Positions 36,647 through 47,308 of a stretch of 64,000 bases of DNA are shown one piece after another. The position numbers were made by a program, and so were the translations under genes. Where the stretch lies: assembly GCF_003946865.1 (NCBI RefSeq), contig NZ_QXTH01000004.1, positions 248,001-312,000 on the forward strand. The letters run 5' to 3'. Every line of letters starts with the position of its first letter. The stretch's first letter is position 1. The stretch comes from Antribacter gilvus (GTDB taxonomy: Bacteria > Actinomycetota > Actinomycetes > Actinomycetales > Cellulomonadaceae). A model generated the notes under the pieces. It worked only from the letters and a program-made list of their open reading frames with translations, did not search any database and had not been told where the DNA came from.

Positions 36647-38728
36647 GTGACAGAGCGAATCGACGGCGGCTACGACGCCGGGAACATTACAGTCCTGGAA
36701 GGTCTCGAGGCCGTTCGTAAGCGCCCGGGCATGTACATCGGTTCTACCGGTGAGCGCGGACTTCACCACCTCGTCTACGAGATTGTGGACAACTCTGTGG
36801 ATGAGGCCCTCGCGGGCCATGCCGAAACGATCGACGTGACCCTGCTGGCTGACGGTGGCGTACGCGTCCGTGACGACGGCCGCGGCATCCCGGTGGCCAT
36901 GCACCCCACCGAGGGAAAGCCGACGCTCGAGGTCGTCATGACGATCCTGCACGCCGGCGGCAAGTTCGGCGGTGGCGGCTACGCGGTGTCGGGTGGTCTG
37001 CACGGCGTGGGCATGTCCGTGGTGAACGCCCTGAGCAGCCGCTTCGTGTCCGAGGTCCGCCGTGACGGCCACAACTGGCGTCAGGAGTATCAGAACGGCG
37101 GCACCCCGGTCACCGGCGTCGAGCAGCTCGCTCCGCTGGGCACCGACGAGGGCACCGGGACCACACAGACGTTCTGGCCCGACGACACGATCTTCGAGAC
37201 GACCGAGTACGACTTCGAGACGCTGCGGTCGCGCTTCCAGCAGTACGCGTTCCTCAACAAGGGCCTGAAGATCACGCTCACCGACGAGCGTGCCGGGCAC
37301 ACGATCAACGCCGACGAGGTGACCGGCGGGCTCCTCGTCGCGCCCGGCGAAGTTCACGCCGACGAGGTCCACGCGGCGCCGGTGGACGGCGACCCGACTT
37401 CCCCGGGCGGGTTGTCGGGCGGCGCGCGCACGGTCACCTACGTGTACCAGGACGGCCTCGTCGACTACGTGAAGCACCTCAACTCCGCCAAGAAGGTCGA
37501 GCTGATCCACGACGAGATCATCGACGTGGAGTCGGAGGACAAGGAGCGCAAGATCGCGGTCGAGATCGCGATGCAGTGGACCAGCGCATACAGCGAGTCG
37601 GTCCACACCTACGCGAACACGATCTCCACCCCCGAGGGCGGCACGCACGAGGAGGGCTTCCGCGCGGCGCTGACCACGCTGGTCAACAGCTATGCACGCG
37701 AGAAGGGCATCCTCAAGGAGAAGGAGGAGAACCTCACGGGTGACGACATCCGCGAGGGTCTCACCGCCGTCATCAGCGTGAAGCTGGGCGAGCCGCAGTT
37801 CGAGGGCCAGACCAAGCAGAAGCTGGGCAACACCGAGGCCAAGACGTTCGTGCAGCGCGTGGTGCGGGAGCGTCTGACCGACTGGTTCGACGCCCACCCC
37901 GGCGAGGCGCGGGACATCATCCGCAAGGCGATCTCTGCGTCCCTGGCCCGGATCGCGGCGCGCAAGGCCCGCGAGGCGACACGGCGCAAGGGCATCCTCA
38001 GCAGCGGCGGCATGCCGGGCAAGCTGCGCGACTGCCAGTCGAACCGGCCGGAGGAGTGCGAGGTCTACATCGTCGAGGGTGACTCCGCCGGCGGCTCCGC
38101 CGTCCGTGGACGCAACCCCCGCACGCAGGCGATCCTCCCGATCCGCGGCAAGATCCTGAACGTCGAGCGGGCGCGCCTGGACAAGGCCCTGTCGAACCAG
38201 GAGGTCCAGTCGATCATCACGGCCTTCGGCACGGGCATCGGTGAGGACTTCGACCTGGCGCGGCTCCGGTATCACAAGATCGTGCTGATGGCCGACGCCG
38301 ACGTGGACGGCCAGCACATCGCCACCCTGCTGCTCACGCTGCTCTTCCGGTACATGCGGCCGCTCATCGAGCACGGACACGTGTACCTGGCGCAGCCTCC
38401 GCTGTACCGCCTGAAGTGGGCGAACGCGCCGCACGACTACGTGTACTCGGACCGCGAGCGGGATGCCTTCCTGGTGGCCGGCCAGGCCCAGGGCAAGCGG
38501 ATCCCCAAGGAGAACGGCATCCAGCGCTACAAGGGCCTGGGTGAGATGGACTACTCCGAGCTGTGGGACACCACGATGGACCCGGAGAACCGCACGCTGC
38601 TGCAGGTCACGATGGATGACGCAGCGGCAGCGGACGAGATCTTCTCGGTCCTCATGGGCGAGGACGTGGAGTCCCGGCGCAGCTTCATCCAGCGCAACGC
38701 CAAGGATGTGCGCTTCCTCGATATCTGA
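36647..38728 (+). CDS. gyrB: DNA gyrase subunit B
   Basis: ATPase subunit of gyrase, which introduces negative supercoils. 693 residues, GTG at 36647. GHKL ATPase domain with [34 protein letters not shown] and the GGxHGVG loop. Transducer domain with the switch Lys in [16 protein letters not shown] domain with EGDSAGGSA (about 476), metal-binding ADADVDG (about 548), and C-terminal QRYKGLGEM. The EIVDNSVDE codons contain DnaA-box-like sequence, likely by coincidence of the conserved protein motif. Confidence 0.98.
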   Translation: MTERIDGGYDAGNITVLEGLEAVRKRPGMYIGSTGERGLHHLVYEIVDNSVDEALAGHAETIDVTLLADGGVRVRDDGRGIPVAMHPTEGKPTLEVVMTILHAGGKFGGGGYAVSGGLHGVGMSVVNALSSRFVSEVRRDGHNWRQEYQNGGTPVTGVEQLAPLGTDEGTGTTQTFWPDDTIFETTEYDFETLRSRFQQYAFLNKGLKITLTDERAGHTINADEVTGGLLVAPGEVHADEVHAAPVDGDPTSPGGLSGGARTVTYVYQDGLVDYVKHLNSAKKVELIHDEIIDVESEDKERKIAVEIAMQWTSAYSESVHTYANTISTPEGGTHEEGFRAALTTLVNSYAREKGILKEKEENLTGDDIREGLTAVISVKLGEPQFEGQTKQKLGNTEAKTFVQRVVRERLTDWFDAHPGEARDIIRKAISASLARIAARKAREATRRKGILSSGGMPGKLRDCQSNRPEECEVYIVEGDSAGGSAVRGRNPRTQAILPIRGKILNVERARLDKALSNQEVQSIITAFGTGIGEDFDLARLRYHKIVLMADADVDGQHIATLLLTLLFRYMRPLIEHGHVYLAQPPLYRLKWANAPHDYVYSDRERDAFLVAGQAQGKRIPKENGIQRYKGLGEMDYSELWDTTMDPENRTLLQVTMDDAAAADEIFSVLMGEDVESRRSFIQRNAKDVRFLDI

Positions 38729-38863
38729 GGAGCGACCTTGCGAGCCTCGGATATCGACAGGGCCCTGGACGCCTAGCACGGTGCCCGACGACGCCCCGCC
38801 CGCCACGGGCGGTCGTGGTCGGGCTGCGTACGGCGACCAGGGAGACGAAAGGAAGAACAGACG

Positions 38864-41551
38864 GTGACGGACGAGATCCCCGGCGTGAACAACGGGCCGG
38901 ACAGCACGGACGACGGACTGCCGGGCGTCGACGCGCTCCTGGCGGTGCAGCACGGCCGTGTCGAGCAGGTGGACCTTCAGCTCGAGATGCAGCGGTCGTA
39001 CCTCGACTACGCGATGAGCGTCATCGTGGGGCGTGCGCTCCCCGAGGTGCGGGACGGCCTGAAGCCGGTGCACCGGCGCGTGCTCTACGCGATGTACGAC
39101 GGTGGCTACCGGCCGGACCGCGCCTACTCGAAGTGCTCGCGTGTCGTCGGCGACGTCATGGGAAAGTTCCACCCGCACGGCGACACCGCGATCTACGACG
39201 CCCTCGTGCGTCTGGTGCAGGACTGGTCGCTGCGGTACCCGCTGGTCGCGGGTCAGGGCAACTTCGGCTCCCCCGGCAACGACCCGGCGGCTGCCCCTCG
39301 ATACACCGAGTGCCGCATGGCTTCCCTCGCCATGGAGATGGTCCGGGACATCGACAAGGACACCGTCGACTTTCAGGACAACTACGACGGCCGAACGCAG
39401 GAGCCGACGATCCTGCCCTCCCGGTTCCCGAACCTGCTGGTCAACGGCTCGGCGGGCATCGCGGTCGGCATGGCCACGAACATCCCCTCGCACAACCTGC
39501 GAGAGGTCGCGGACGGCGTCAAGTGGCACCTCGATCACCCCGAGGCCACACGCGAGGAGCTGCTCGAGGCGCTGATGCAGCGCATCAAGGGCCCCGACTT
39601 CCCCACCGGTGCGCAGATCCTGGGCCGCAAGGGCATCGAGGACGCGTACCGCACGGGCCGCGGCTCCATCACGATGCGCGCCGTCGTGACCGTCGAGGAG
39701 ATCCAGAACCGGGTCTGCCTGGTCATCACCGAGCTGCCGTATCAGGTGAACCCCGACAACCTGGCCGCGAAGATCGCGGACCTGGTGAACGAGGGTCGCA
39801 TCCAGGGCATCGCCGACATCCGCGACGAGACCTCCGGTCGCACCGGTCAGCGGCTCGTCATCGTGCTCAAGCGCGACGCCGTGGCCAAGGTGGTGCTCAA
39901 CAACCTCTACAAGCACACGCAGCTGCAGGACAACTTCGGCGCGAACATGCTGGCGCTCGTGGACGGCGTCCCGCGCACGCTGAGCCTCGATGCGTTCATC
40001 CGGCACTGGACGGCGCACCAGATCGACGTGGTGCGCCGGCGCACGGCCTACCTGCTTCGTGAGGCACAGGCGCAGATCCACATCTATGTGGGTTACCTGA
40101 AGGCGCTCGACGCCCTCGACGAGGTCATCGCGCTGATCCGCCGCTCCCCCGACGTCGACGAGGCACGCGCCGGACTGATCGGGCTGCTGCAGATCGACGA
40201 GCAGCAGGCGAACTCCATCCTGGCTCTGCAGCTCCGGCGCCTCGCGGCCCTCGAGCGGCAGAAGATCCTCGAGGAGCACGCCAAGCTCGAGGCCGAGATC
40301 GTCGACTACGAGGACATCCTGGCGAAGCCCGACCGCCAGCGGAAGATCGTGGGCGACGACCTCATCGAGGTCGTGGAGCGCTACGGCGACGAGCGTCGCA
40401 CCTCGATCCTCCCCTATGACGGCGACATGTCGATGGAAGACCTCATCCCCGAGGAGGAGGTTGTCGTCACCATCACCCGTGGCGGCTATGCGAAGCGCAC
40501 GCGGTCCGACAACTACCGGTCGCAGCGCCGTGGTGGCAAGGGGATCCGCGGCACCCAGCTGCGCGAGGACGACATCGTCGACCACTTCTTCGTCACCACG
40601 ACGCACCACTGGCTGCTGTTCTTCACGAACCTCGGTCGCGTCTACCGGGCGAAGGGCTACGAGCTGCCCGAGGGTAGCCGCGACGCCAAGGGCCAGCACG
40701 TGGCGAACCTGCTGGCGTTCCAGCCGGACGAGCGCATCACCCAGGTGCTCGACATCCGCGACTACGACACGGCGGACTACCTGGTCCTCGCCACGAAGCG
40801 CGGAGTCGTGAAGAAGACCCGGCTCTCGGAGTACAACTCGCCGCGATCCGGCGGGCTCATCGCGATCAACCTGCGCGAGGACGAGGAGGGCCGGTCCGAC
40901 GAGCTGGTCTCGGCACGTCTGGTGAACGCGGACGACGACCTGATCCTCGTCTCCCGCAAGGGCCAGTCGATCCGGTTCAAGGCCGACGACGACGCGCTGC
41001 GTCCCCTCGGCCGCGCCACCTCCGGTGTCACCGGCATGAAGTTCCGGGAGGACGACGAGCTCCTGTCCGCCGACGTCGTCAAGGACGGCACAGACCTGTT
41101 CGTGGTCACGGAGGGCGGCTTCGCCAAGCGCACCCGGATCTCGGAGTACCGCGTCCAGGGTCGTGGAGGCCTCGGCATCAAGGTGGCCAACCTCGTGGAG
41201 GCACGTGGCGACCTCGTCGGTGCCCTGGTCACAGAGCCGGACGACGAGGTCCTCGTGATCATGGAACGTGGCAAGATCGTTCGCTCGTCCGTGTCCGAGG
41301 TGAACGTCACCGGGCGCAACACGCAGGGCGTGACGTTTGCAAAGCCGGACAAGGGGGACCGTATTATCGCGGTCGCCCGGAACGCCGAGCGCAACCTGGG
41401 TGACGAGGACGCTGAGGTCGCCGATGGCGAGCCGAGCGACAAGACTGACGAACAAGCCGCTGTCGACCGCGATACGGTGGATTCAGAGTCGGGTGCCGGT
41501 GAGACCCCGAGCACCCCTGAGCAGGACAGCCCCGGACGCGAGGACACCTGA
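38864..41551 (+). CDS. gyrA: DNA gyrase subunit A
   Basis: Breakage-reunion subunit. 895 residues, GTG at 38864 with AAAGGAAG upstream. Catalytic Tyr in PRYTECRM (about 146). The quinolone-determining region reads [13 protein letters not shown]; the site of E. coli Ser83 is Thr and that of Asp87 is Asp. The C-terminal beta-pinwheel has the GyrA box QRRGGKG. An acidic tail of about 50 residues ([10 protein letters not shown]...) follows. Separated from gyrB by 135 bases; the final A of its TGA begins the ATG of the DUF3566 gene. Confidence 0.98.
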   Translation: MTDEIPGVNNGPDSTDDGLPGVDALLAVQHGRVEQVDLQLEMQRSYLDYAMSVIVGRALPEVRDGLKPVHRRVLYAMYDGGYRPDRAYSKCSRVVGDVMGKFHPHGDTAIYDALVRLVQDWSLRYPLVAGQGNFGSPGNDPAAAPRYTECRMASLAMEMVRDIDKDTVDFQDNYDGRTQEPTILPSRFPNLLVNGSAGIAVGMATNIPSHNLREVADGVKWHLDHPEATREELLEALMQRIKGPDFPTGAQILGRKGIEDAYRTGRGSITMRAVVTVEEIQNRVCLVITELPYQVNPDNLAAKIADLVNEGRIQGIADIRDETSGRTGQRLVIVLKRDAVAKVVLNNLYKHTQLQDNFGANMLALVDGVPRTLSLDAFIRHWTAHQIDVVRRRTAYLLREAQAQIHIYVGYLKALDALDEVIALIRRSPDVDEARAGLIGLLQIDEQQANSILALQLRRLAALERQKILEEHAKLEAEIVDYEDILAKPDRQRKIVGDDLIEVVERYGDERRTSILPYDGDMSMEDLIPEEEVVVTITRGGYAKRTRSDNYRSQRRGGKGIRGTQLREDDIVDHFFVTTTHHWLLFFTNLGRVYRAKGYELPEGSRDAKGQHVANLLAFQPDERITQVLDIRDYDTADYLVLATKRGVVKKTRLSEYNSPRSGGLIAINLREDEEGRSDELVSARLVNADDDLILVSRKGQSIRFKADDDALRPLGRATSGVTGMKFREDDELLSADVVKDGTDLFVVTEGGFAKRTRISEYRVQGRGGLGIKVANLVEARGDLVGALVTEPDDEVLVIMERGKIVRSSVSEVNVTGRNTQGVTFAKPDKGDRIIAVARNAERNLGDEDAEVADGEPSDKTDEQAAVDRDTVDSESGAGETPSTPEQDSPGREDT

Positions 41552-42873
41552 TGACGAGCGACAAGACCGGCCCTACGACGAGCACGACCGCGAAGCCGGA
41601 GCTCGACGAGGATCTGGACATCACACGGGTGCGGGTCGACCCCCAGAGACCCGCCACCCCGGCGAAGGCAGACACGACCTCGGAGAAGACTCCCTTCTCG
41701 GGTGAAGTTGACGGTGAGTCGAAGAACCAGGAACCGACCAACGGTTCCTCCGGCAGCGCGAACGGCAAGCCGGCCGACGCGGCCAAGCCCGTGCCCGTGA
41801 AGCCGGCACCTCCTTCGCCCGCACCCTCTTCTGCGCCCGCCTCGCCCTCGCCCGCCCTGGCGAGCGGTTCGGCGAGCGGTTCGGACGCCTCGAGCACGGC
41901 CGACAGCATCCCGGTCCAAGGCGGCATCTGGCGGTCCGCCTACGAGGCCGGCGCAACGCCGCCGAAGCCGAGGACGGGGTCCACCCCCGTGGCGACGCCG
42001 GTTCCCGCCGCGTCCCGTCCGGTGCCTCCGCCTCCGGGTGCGCCGGAGAAGAGCCAGCCGTCGGGGGCGGGGGCCCTCGGTGCTGTGCCCGCGCCCAGCG
42101 ACCCATGGAACCGTCCGGGTCAGCCGGAACCCTCCAACGGCGTCCCCGTGCCGGCGGACGATGCGGCAGCCTCCCCCATCGGGGACGCCGCCGCGAGCAT
42201 GAAGGCAGGTGCGGTCAAGGCTGCGGCCGCTGCGCTGGCAGCGGCACGTTCGGCGGCGAAGAGGGTGTCGTCTGTGCTTCCTGAACAGTCCGACGAGAGC
42301 AGCCGTTCGGAGTCCCGGCCGGCCACTACGGGCCCTCGACCGGATATGCACTACACGGCTGCCGGCGTACGCGGCACGGCCACCCCGGATCCGGCTGCTG
42401 CCACGGTGCCGCCGGGGACTCCCCCGGTCGCCCATGGCGCGGGCGGCGCCGGACCGCAGGTCCGGCCGCAGAGCGGTGCCATGCCTCAGGTCGCCGCCCC
42501 CGCGCCCGCTGGTCCCCGCCGTGTCCGGCTCGCGGTCTCGCGGGTCGACCCGTGGTCGGTCATGAAGCTCGCGTTCCTTCTCTCGGTCGCCGTCGCCATC
42601 ATGACGGTGGTCGCCACCGCCGTGTTCTGGTCCGTCCTGAACAGCCTCGAGGTGTTCACGACGATCGAGAAGTTCGCCGGCGAGGTCGTCGGCACCCAGA
42701 GCAACGTCGATCTGATGCAGTACGTCGAGTTCGACCGGGTGGTCTCCCTCGCGACGCTCATCGCCATCTGCAACATCGTCCTGATGACCGGGATCGCGAC
42801 GATCATGGCGTTCCTATACAACATCGTGGCGGCGCTCGTCGGCGGCGTGCACATGACCCTGACGGACGACTGA
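41551..42873 (+). CDS. DUF3566 transmembrane protein
   Basis: 440 residues. About 320 N-terminal residues are Pro/Ala/Ser-rich and disordered (with APSSAPASPSPALASGSA), carrying no known motif. The C-terminal DUF3566 domain (about 325-440) has two membrane helices: FLLSVAVAIMTVVATAVFW and TLIAICNIVLMTGIATIMAF, ending VGGVHMTLTDD. Family next to gyrA in Actinobacteria (M. tuberculosis Rv0007); function not established. Start overlaps the gyrA stop, so it is coupled. Confidence 0.9.
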   Translation: MTSDKTGPTTSTTAKPELDEDLDITRVRVDPQRPATPAKADTTSEKTPFSGEVDGESKNQEPTNGSSGSANGKPADAAKPVPVKPAPPSPAPSSAPASPSPALASGSASGSDASSTADSIPVQGGIWRSAYEAGATPPKPRTGSTPVATPVPAASRPVPPPPGAPEKSQPSGAGALGAVPAPSDPWNRPGQPEPSNGVPVPADDAAASPIGDAAASMKAGAVKAAAAALAAARSAAKRVSSVLPEQSDESSRSESRPATTGPRPDMHYTAAGVRGTATPDPAAATVPPGTPPVAHGAGGAGPQVRPQSGAMPQVAAPAPAGPRRVRLAVSRVDPWSVMKLAFLLSVAVAIMTVVATAVFWSVLNSLEVFTTIEKFAGEVVGTQSNVDLMQYVEFDRVVSLATLIAICNIVLMTGIATIMAFLYNIVAALVGGVHMTLTDD

Positions 42874-42882
42874 CATATCCTC

Positions 42883-42912
42883 GACGTGCGCCCGGTCCGC
42901 CGGGCGCACGTC
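42883..42912 (+). terminator. Terminator hairpin after DUF3566 gene
   Basis: 13-bp stem (GACGTGCGCCCGG with complement) and a TCCG loop; no long T tract. Confidence 0.8.
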
Positions 42913-43000
42913 ACACCATCGCACGATCATTTCGGTTTGGGGGAGACCCCCGACCTGCGGTAAGGTCTCGTGCGGCGCCAGCGCAACTAGCTGGCGTGAC

Positions 43001-43074
43001 GGGGCTATAGCTCAGACGGTTAGAGCGCTTCCCTGATAAGGAAGAGGTCGGAGGTTCAAGTCCTCCTAGCCCCA
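43001..43074 (+). tRNA. ileT: tRNA-Ile (GAT)
   Basis: 74 bases. Acceptor GGGGCTA/TAGCCCC, D arm, anticodon stem with GAT in CTGATAA, T arm GGAGG-TTCAAGT-CCTCC, discriminator A. CCA is not encoded. Confidence 0.97.
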
Positions 43075-43110
43075 CTCCCCGGACCCGATCGGGTACACCA
43101 GGAGGAACTC

Positions 43111-43230
43111 GTGAAGAAGCTGTTCATCTTGCTCCTGGCGGCTGGCGCCGGGTATGTCCTGTGGCGCAAGCTCAACGAGGATGCGCAAGGCCGAGACCTC
43201 TGGTCCGAGGTCACGGACACCCTGGACTGA
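43111..43230 (+). CDS. DLW-39 family micropeptide
   Basis: 39 residues from a GTG at 43111 with AGGAGG 5 bases upstream. The sequence starts MKKLFILLLAAGAGYVLWRK, with a membrane helix, and contains the DLW motif (RDLWSEVTDTLD). It matches the actinobacterial family of 39-residue proteins encoded between tRNA-Ile and tRNA-Ala near gyrA. Function unknown; probably membrane-associated. Too short to be found by length cut-offs. Confidence 0.9.
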   Translation: MKKLFILLLAAGAGYVLWRKLNEDAQGRDLWSEVTDTLD

Positions 43231-43248
43231 ACCCGGTCCGTCTCCACC

Positions 43249-43321
43249 GGGGCCATGGCGCAATTGGTAGCGCACCTGCTTTGCAAGCAGGGGGTTGCGG
43301 GTTCGAGTCCCGCTGGCTCCA
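43249..43321 (+). tRNA. alaT: tRNA-Ala (TGC); likely integration target
   Basis: 73 bases. Acceptor GGGGCCA/TGGCTCC (one G-T pair), anticodon TGC in CTTTGCAA, T arm GCGGG-TTCGAGT-CCCGC, discriminator A; CCA not encoded. A tyrosine integrase lies 460 bases downstream, so the 3' end of this gene is the likely attachment site. Confidence 0.96.
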
Positions 43322-43327
43322 CCTGGT

Positions 43328-43359
43328 GAAGGCCGTTGACCTGCTGGTCAACGGCCTTC
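43328..43359 (+). terminator. Terminator hairpin after tRNA-Ala
   Basis: 14-bp perfect stem GAAGGCCGTTGACC with complement, TGCT loop. Confidence 0.85.
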
Positions 43360-43498
43360 GACGTTCCTCGTGAGGCATCGACGAAAGAGCGATGCGATGA
43401 GGATGACACGGTTCGTGACACGATTGCGGCGCCGACGGTTGCCCGTGATCGACAGTGAATGCGGACGGGACTTGGTCGCCGCTGCACTCATGATGGGT

Positions 43499-43780
43499 AT
43501 GAGCACGACGCCCGACGAGCAGCAGCACCCCCGGCTGGAGCGCACTCCGATGTGGACGCTGGACGAGTTGTGCGCGCTGGTGCGCACGACGCCAGCCACG
43601 GTGCACACGTGGCGCAAGCGCGGCACAGGGCCGCGGGCCTACAAGGTCGGACGACACCTGCTGTTCGCGGAGGCGGACGTGGCTGAGTGGCTGGCTGCAT
43701 GCGCCTCCGCCGCGGAGTCTGACATCGACGGCGAGCCGAGCGGCGAACGAGGCTCTGCCGCCAACGGGTCGGGGTGGTGA
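43499..43780 (+). CDS. Excisionase-like helix-turn-helix protein
   Basis: 93 residues from the ATG at 43499 (MSTTPDEQQHPRLERTPMW); an ATG at 43490 and a GTG at 43370 are further in-frame starts. It contains a MerR/excisionase-type winged helix: MWTLDELCALVRTTPATVHTWRKRGTGPRAYKVGRHLLF, then EADVAEWLAA. Such small proteins bind attachment DNA and direct excision. The stop is 3 bases before the integrase start, so the two are co-translated. Confidence 0.8.
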   Translation: MSTTPDEQQHPRLERTPMWTLDELCALVRTTPATVHTWRKRGTGPRAYKVGRHLLFAEADVAEWLAACASAAESDIDGEPSGERGSAANGSGW

Positions 43781-43783
43781 CTC

Positions 43784-45103
43784 GTGGGCAAGCAGAAGCT
43801 GCAGCCGGGCGAGCACGGCGAGATCTTCCTGCAGGAGACTGCTCCGAACACGTGGCGTGGCCGTACGCGGCTGTGCCTGTGGGACAACTCGGAGGTGTGG
43901 GTTTCCCGCAACGGGTCGACAAGCGATGCGGCCCGGTTGAAGGTGCAGAAGGGAGTGCTGGAACGCCTCACCGCGGCGCGCGGCTCGGACGACTTGAAGC
44001 CGACGTCGAAGGTCGGACTCGCGTGTCGGCAGTGGATCGAGGAGATGCGGGAGCGGTCGTCTTGGCCAAAGCCGCCGATCCTCGCGCAGTCCGTGGACGA
44101 ATACGAGCGGGTCATCGGCAACCACGTCGTCCCGCAGTTGGGCCAGCGGCGGTTGAACGAGCTGACACCGGCGCTGTGCCAGAAGTTCCTGGACTCCCTT
44201 CTGAAGCAGGGCAAGAGCGGCAAGAACAACATGGTCACTACGACGCGTCAGGCCCGAAACGTGGTGAACCAGGTGCTCGACCGTGCCGTCGTGCACGACG
44301 CACTGCGAGACAACCCGATGCGCAAGACCATCGCGCCGTCGAAGGTCAAGCCGGTACCGAAGGCAATTACCGCTCTGGAAATCGGCCGCCTGCGAAGGAT
44401 CGTGCGTAGCTGGGAGGCGTCGAGGGAAGGCAAGTTGGGGCCGAAGCCAACCGGGCACCTACGCGTGGCGGTCGACGTGATGCTTGGAGCTGGTCTACGG
44501 ATCGGGGAGGTAATGGCACTGCGTTGGGGAGAAGTGAACCTCTCCCCCGACGGCCTGCCCACGCTCGCCGTGGAGGCCACCATGACTGACATCAAGGGTC
44601 AGGGGGTGGTGCGGCAGGGGAAGCCGAAGACCGAGGCCGGCATGCGCACGATCATCCTCCCGCCGTTCGCGGTTGATGCGTTGAACTCGATCCGGCCCGC
44701 CGTTACGTCCGCCGAGATGGCGGTGTTCCAGGGCCGGCTGTTCAAGGACGGACGCAACGCTGGGCGGCCCGTGTCGACGCACAATCTCCGTCGAATGCTG
44801 CGTACCGCGCTGGAGCTCGCGGACATGAAGGGAGCGGTGCACCCGCACCTGTTGCGCTCGACCGTCGCGACCCAGGTGGCGCGCAAGATGCGAACAGCGG
44901 ACGCAGCCGCGCTGCTCGGTCACGCGATCGACGCCGGGATCACCGGCAGGTACTACATCGAACGACTCCGGCTGGCGCCAGACACCTCGGCGGTGCTGCA
45001 AGCCATGGTCGAGGCTGGAGATGCGGAAGCGGCACGCGAAGCAGCCGAGAACGACGAGGCTGCAGCGGGCGCACCTACCAGAGCGGTGGCTGCTCTTCGT
45101 TGA
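43784..45103 (+). CDS. int: Site-specific tyrosine integrase
   Basis: 439 residues from a GTG at 43784. N-terminal Arm-binding/SAM-like core-binding region (about 75-165), catalytic domain from about 200. The active-site residues appear intact: Arg in AGLRIGEVMAL (about 237), Lys in QGKPKTEAG, His-x-x-Arg in HPHLLRSTVATQ (about 352), GH in LLGHA, and Tyr in ITGRYYIERL (about 390). Likely integrates the element at tRNA-Ala. Its 3' end overlaps the convergent ParB-like gene by 29 bases. Confidence 0.93.
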   Translation: MGKQKLQPGEHGEIFLQETAPNTWRGRTRLCLWDNSEVWVSRNGSTSDAARLKVQKGVLERLTAARGSDDLKPTSKVGLACRQWIEEMRERSSWPKPPILAQSVDEYERVIGNHVVPQLGQRRLNELTPALCQKFLDSLLKQGKSGKNNMVTTTRQARNVVNQVLDRAVVHDALRDNPMRKTIAPSKVKPVPKAITALEIGRLRRIVRSWEASREGKLGPKPTGHLRVAVDVMLGAGLRIGEVMALRWGEVNLSPDGLPTLAVEATMTDIKGQGVVRQGKPKTEAGMRTIILPPFAVDALNSIRPAVTSAEMAVFQGRLFKDGRNAGRPVSTHNLRRMLRTALELADMKGAVHPHLLRSTVATQVARKMRTADAAALLGHAIDAGITGRYYIERLRLAPDTSAVLQAMVEAGDAEAAREAAENDEAAAGAPTRAVAALR

Positions 45104-46202
45104 CGGCGTGACCCTGTGCTCCGGATGGCTTCTTGCGCCGGAGCGCAGGGTGTCGCTTGTAGTGTGCGGCGTGAATCTCGGTGCAGAGGTGGTCGAGGCG
45201 TTCGGTCACGTGGTGCAGGCCCGCGAGATCGCCGCTGCTAGCGAGTGTGGAGAGTGCGCCTAGGTCGGCGTGGTCGATCCACTCGTCCAGGTCTGCGACC
45301 ACCTCGGCAAGCGGCCGTGCCGCGCGTGGCGTCGTCGATTGACGCCTGTCGTCAGGCGCGGGTGTCTTGGAGCGTGGTTTGCGTGGTCGGGCGAGCGCAG
45401 CCTGTGCGACGGCGGCCAGCTCAGCGGGATCGTCATGCGCGTCATCCGCTGAGGGCCCGTCGCCGGTGGCGTCGTGTTCGGTGATCGCCGCTCGGATCTG
45501 CTTCCACTGTTTTTCGGGGGAAGCCCCGTGGGCGGTGATGTCGTGCCAGGCTGTCTCGGCCATGGCGCGGATGTGGTCAGGCATGGCGGGATCGTCCCGG
45601 GTGTCCTTGATCCGCCCAGTGTGTTCGAGGCGGGTGTAGGACTTGGTGCCGGTGACCATCTGGGCGGCCTTGGCGCGCGCGTCACCGTGTTGACCCGGAA
45701 CGGGCTCTGCCGGTCCCGGTGCCGCCGATTCGGCGGGGCCGTTGGTGTCCTCTTTGCCCCCGCCGTTCGTGTTGCCGTCCTTCCAGCCCGCGTTGGTCGC
45801 GTTCTTGGTGGCGTGGAAGCGGGTGGCTTGCTGCCGCAGGGCGGCGTGTTCGGTCTCGGCACTCTTGTACTCGCGGTACAGCTCTTCGGCGGTCTCCAGC
45901 GGCAGGGGGTCGCGGATGGTGTTCTCGTCGTGTTCGGCGATGAGGTCGCGCAGCGCGGCCGAAGCACGGCGTACGAAGACGGGTACGGTCTTCCAGCCGA
46001 GCAACTTGACGGCTTCCAGGCGTCGCCACCCGCACAGCAGCAGGCCGTCCGGGGTGACAGTCACGGGGCACAGCAGCCCGACACGACGGATCGAGTCACA
46101 CAGCGCCTGGAGGTCGCCGAGCTCGCGCCGGTGCCGATGTCCGACGGTGATGGAGCCGACGGCGCGATCCATTCGTAGTCCGTCGGTGTCGTCATGCGGC
46201 AT
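45075..46202 (-). CDS. ParB-like nuclease-domain protein of the element
   Basis: 375 residues. Residues 15-80 form a ParB N-terminal domain: GSITVGHRHRRELGDLQAL...DSIRRVGLLCPVTVTPDG..LCGWRRLEAVKLLGW, where GWRRLEA replaces the GERRxRA box. The rest is charged, Ala/Asp/Lys-rich and has no helix-turn-helix that can be recognised. Likely a plasmid-type partition or regulatory protein rather than a chromosomal ParB. Its start overlaps the stop of the unknown upstream gene by 11 bases, so the two form an operon. Confidence 0.8.
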   Translation of the reverse strand: MPHDDTDGLRMDRAVGSITVGHRHRRELGDLQALCDSIRRVGLLCPVTVTPDGLLLCGWRRLEAVKLLGWKTVPVFVRRASAALRDLIAEHDENTIRDPLPLETAEELYREYKSAETEHAALRQQATRFHATKNATNAGWKDGNTNGGGKEDTNGPAESAAPGPAEPVPGQHGDARAKAAQMVTGTKSYTRLEHTGRIKDTRDDPAMPDHIRAMAETAWHDITAHGASPEKQWKQIRAAITEHDATGDGPSADDAHDDPAELAAVAQAALARPRKPRSKTPAPDDRRQSTTPRAARPLAEVVADLDEWIDHADLGALSTLASSGDLAGLHHVTERLDHLCTEIHAAHYKRHPALRRKKPSGAQGHAVNEEQPPLW

Positions 46203-47178
46203 GGCCGGCCTCCTGAGCGTCGAGCTGGTGGGGCGGGGTCAGGTCGTGCGCGTCCTGCTCGATCACCAGGCGTGCGGTGTGCCCGGCCAGGAGGCGGTGC
46301 AGGAGGCCGTGCCGGGCCGGTGTGCCCAGGACCGCAGTGACGAGGCGGGTCCAGGCTGCGCGGTCGACGTCGAGTTCCGCTGCGGGGTGGCGGTCCTTGC
46401 GCAAGCGGTCGCGCGCGGCGGGTACACCGGCTGCTGTGGTCAGGGTCGTGGTGATGTGCTCCAAACCGGCCAGAGCGACGTCCTGGGGCCATCCGACCGC
46501 GACCAGGACCGCGATCGTCGCCCGGGTCGCGGCCTGGACCCTAACGATGGTGGCGGCTGTGGTCGGGTCTAGATCGGTGGCTGTTGTCGCGCCCGTGTTC
46601 GTCGTGGCGAGGGCGAGTTCGAGCCAGGGGGCAGTCTCACCTGCTGGTGTCGCAGTCGGTGTAGACGGGTCGCCGATACGTAGGGCAGGTGGCAGGTCGG
46701 TGTGCGTCATCAAGTGGCGGGCGCGGCTCGGAGAGCACAGGAGCTGATCGGCCCGGGCCTCGGCCCCCAGTGTGCGCTTTACCGCTACGGTCACGACCGC
46801 CCACGGGTTGTCTGCGTGCCGTACCGCGTCGTTGCGGAGGACTTCGAACGCCGCGACAACGGCATCGTGCTCGGTCAGGCGGTATTTGCGCGCCAGGGCC
46901 CGGTACCGCTCGGTGCAGTAGGCGAGCAGCTCCGCGGCCTCCAGATCCGTCGACCACGCCTCATCACCTGCCCCGGCGAGCCTGTTCAGTAGGAAGCGGA
47001 GTCCATCTGGGGTAGTGAACTCCGGCGCAGTGTCTGTGTGGGCGGGGCCACCGCTCCGGCCGGCGGACGAAAGTGCCGTGGCGGCGTCGGGGCGCGAAGA
47101 AGTGCCGGCGGGCTGCTGGTCGGGGTGGCGGTCCGGCCCTGCCGTCCGAACCGCGCCCGTGCTCTGATCGCTCATCAT
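46192..47178 (-). CDS. Unknown element protein, co-operonic with the ParB-like gene
   Basis: 328 residues if started at the ATG at 47178 (MMSDQSTGAVRT), which follows GGGGAA; other in-frame starts lie upstream. Unrecognised. A helical, alanine-rich core reads LLAYCTERYRALARKYRLTEHDAVVAAFEVLR, followed by AWAVVTVAVKRTL, TRATIAVLVAVGW and a C-terminal helical region. The helix pattern with Arg/Tyr/Leu is loosely like a sigma region 2, but this is not secure. Divergent from the XRE regulator across 130 bases, which suggests shared control. Confidence 0.6.
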   Translation of the reverse strand: MMSDQSTGAVRTAGPDRHPDQQPAGTSSRPDAATALSSAGRSGGPAHTDTAPEFTTPDGLRFLLNRLAGAGDEAWSTDLEAAELLAYCTERYRALARKYRLTEHDAVVAAFEVLRNDAVRHADNPWAVVTVAVKRTLGAEARADQLLCSPSRARHLMTHTDLPPALRIGDPSTPTATPAGETAPWLELALATTNTGATTATDLDPTTAATIVRVQAATRATIAVLVAVGWPQDVALAGLEHITTTLTTAAGVPAARDRLRKDRHPAAELDVDRAAWTRLVTAVLGTPARHGLLHRLLAGHTARLVIEQDAHDLTPPHQLDAQEAGHAA

Positions 47179-47308
47179 CAGTTCCCCAGCCACGGCACGC
47201 ATCGGCACACCACGGCGTGTGCAATACGTTACGTCGGAAGCAGGTAATGTGCAAGATAGACACACAAGCGACCGGAGTGTTGTGATCGTGCGCCTTGGGG
47301 ATAGCCTG

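Noticed and set aside
36308-41455. 1715-residue minus-strand open frame
   Set aside because: Antisense shadow of gyrB-gyrA created by G+C-biased codon positions.
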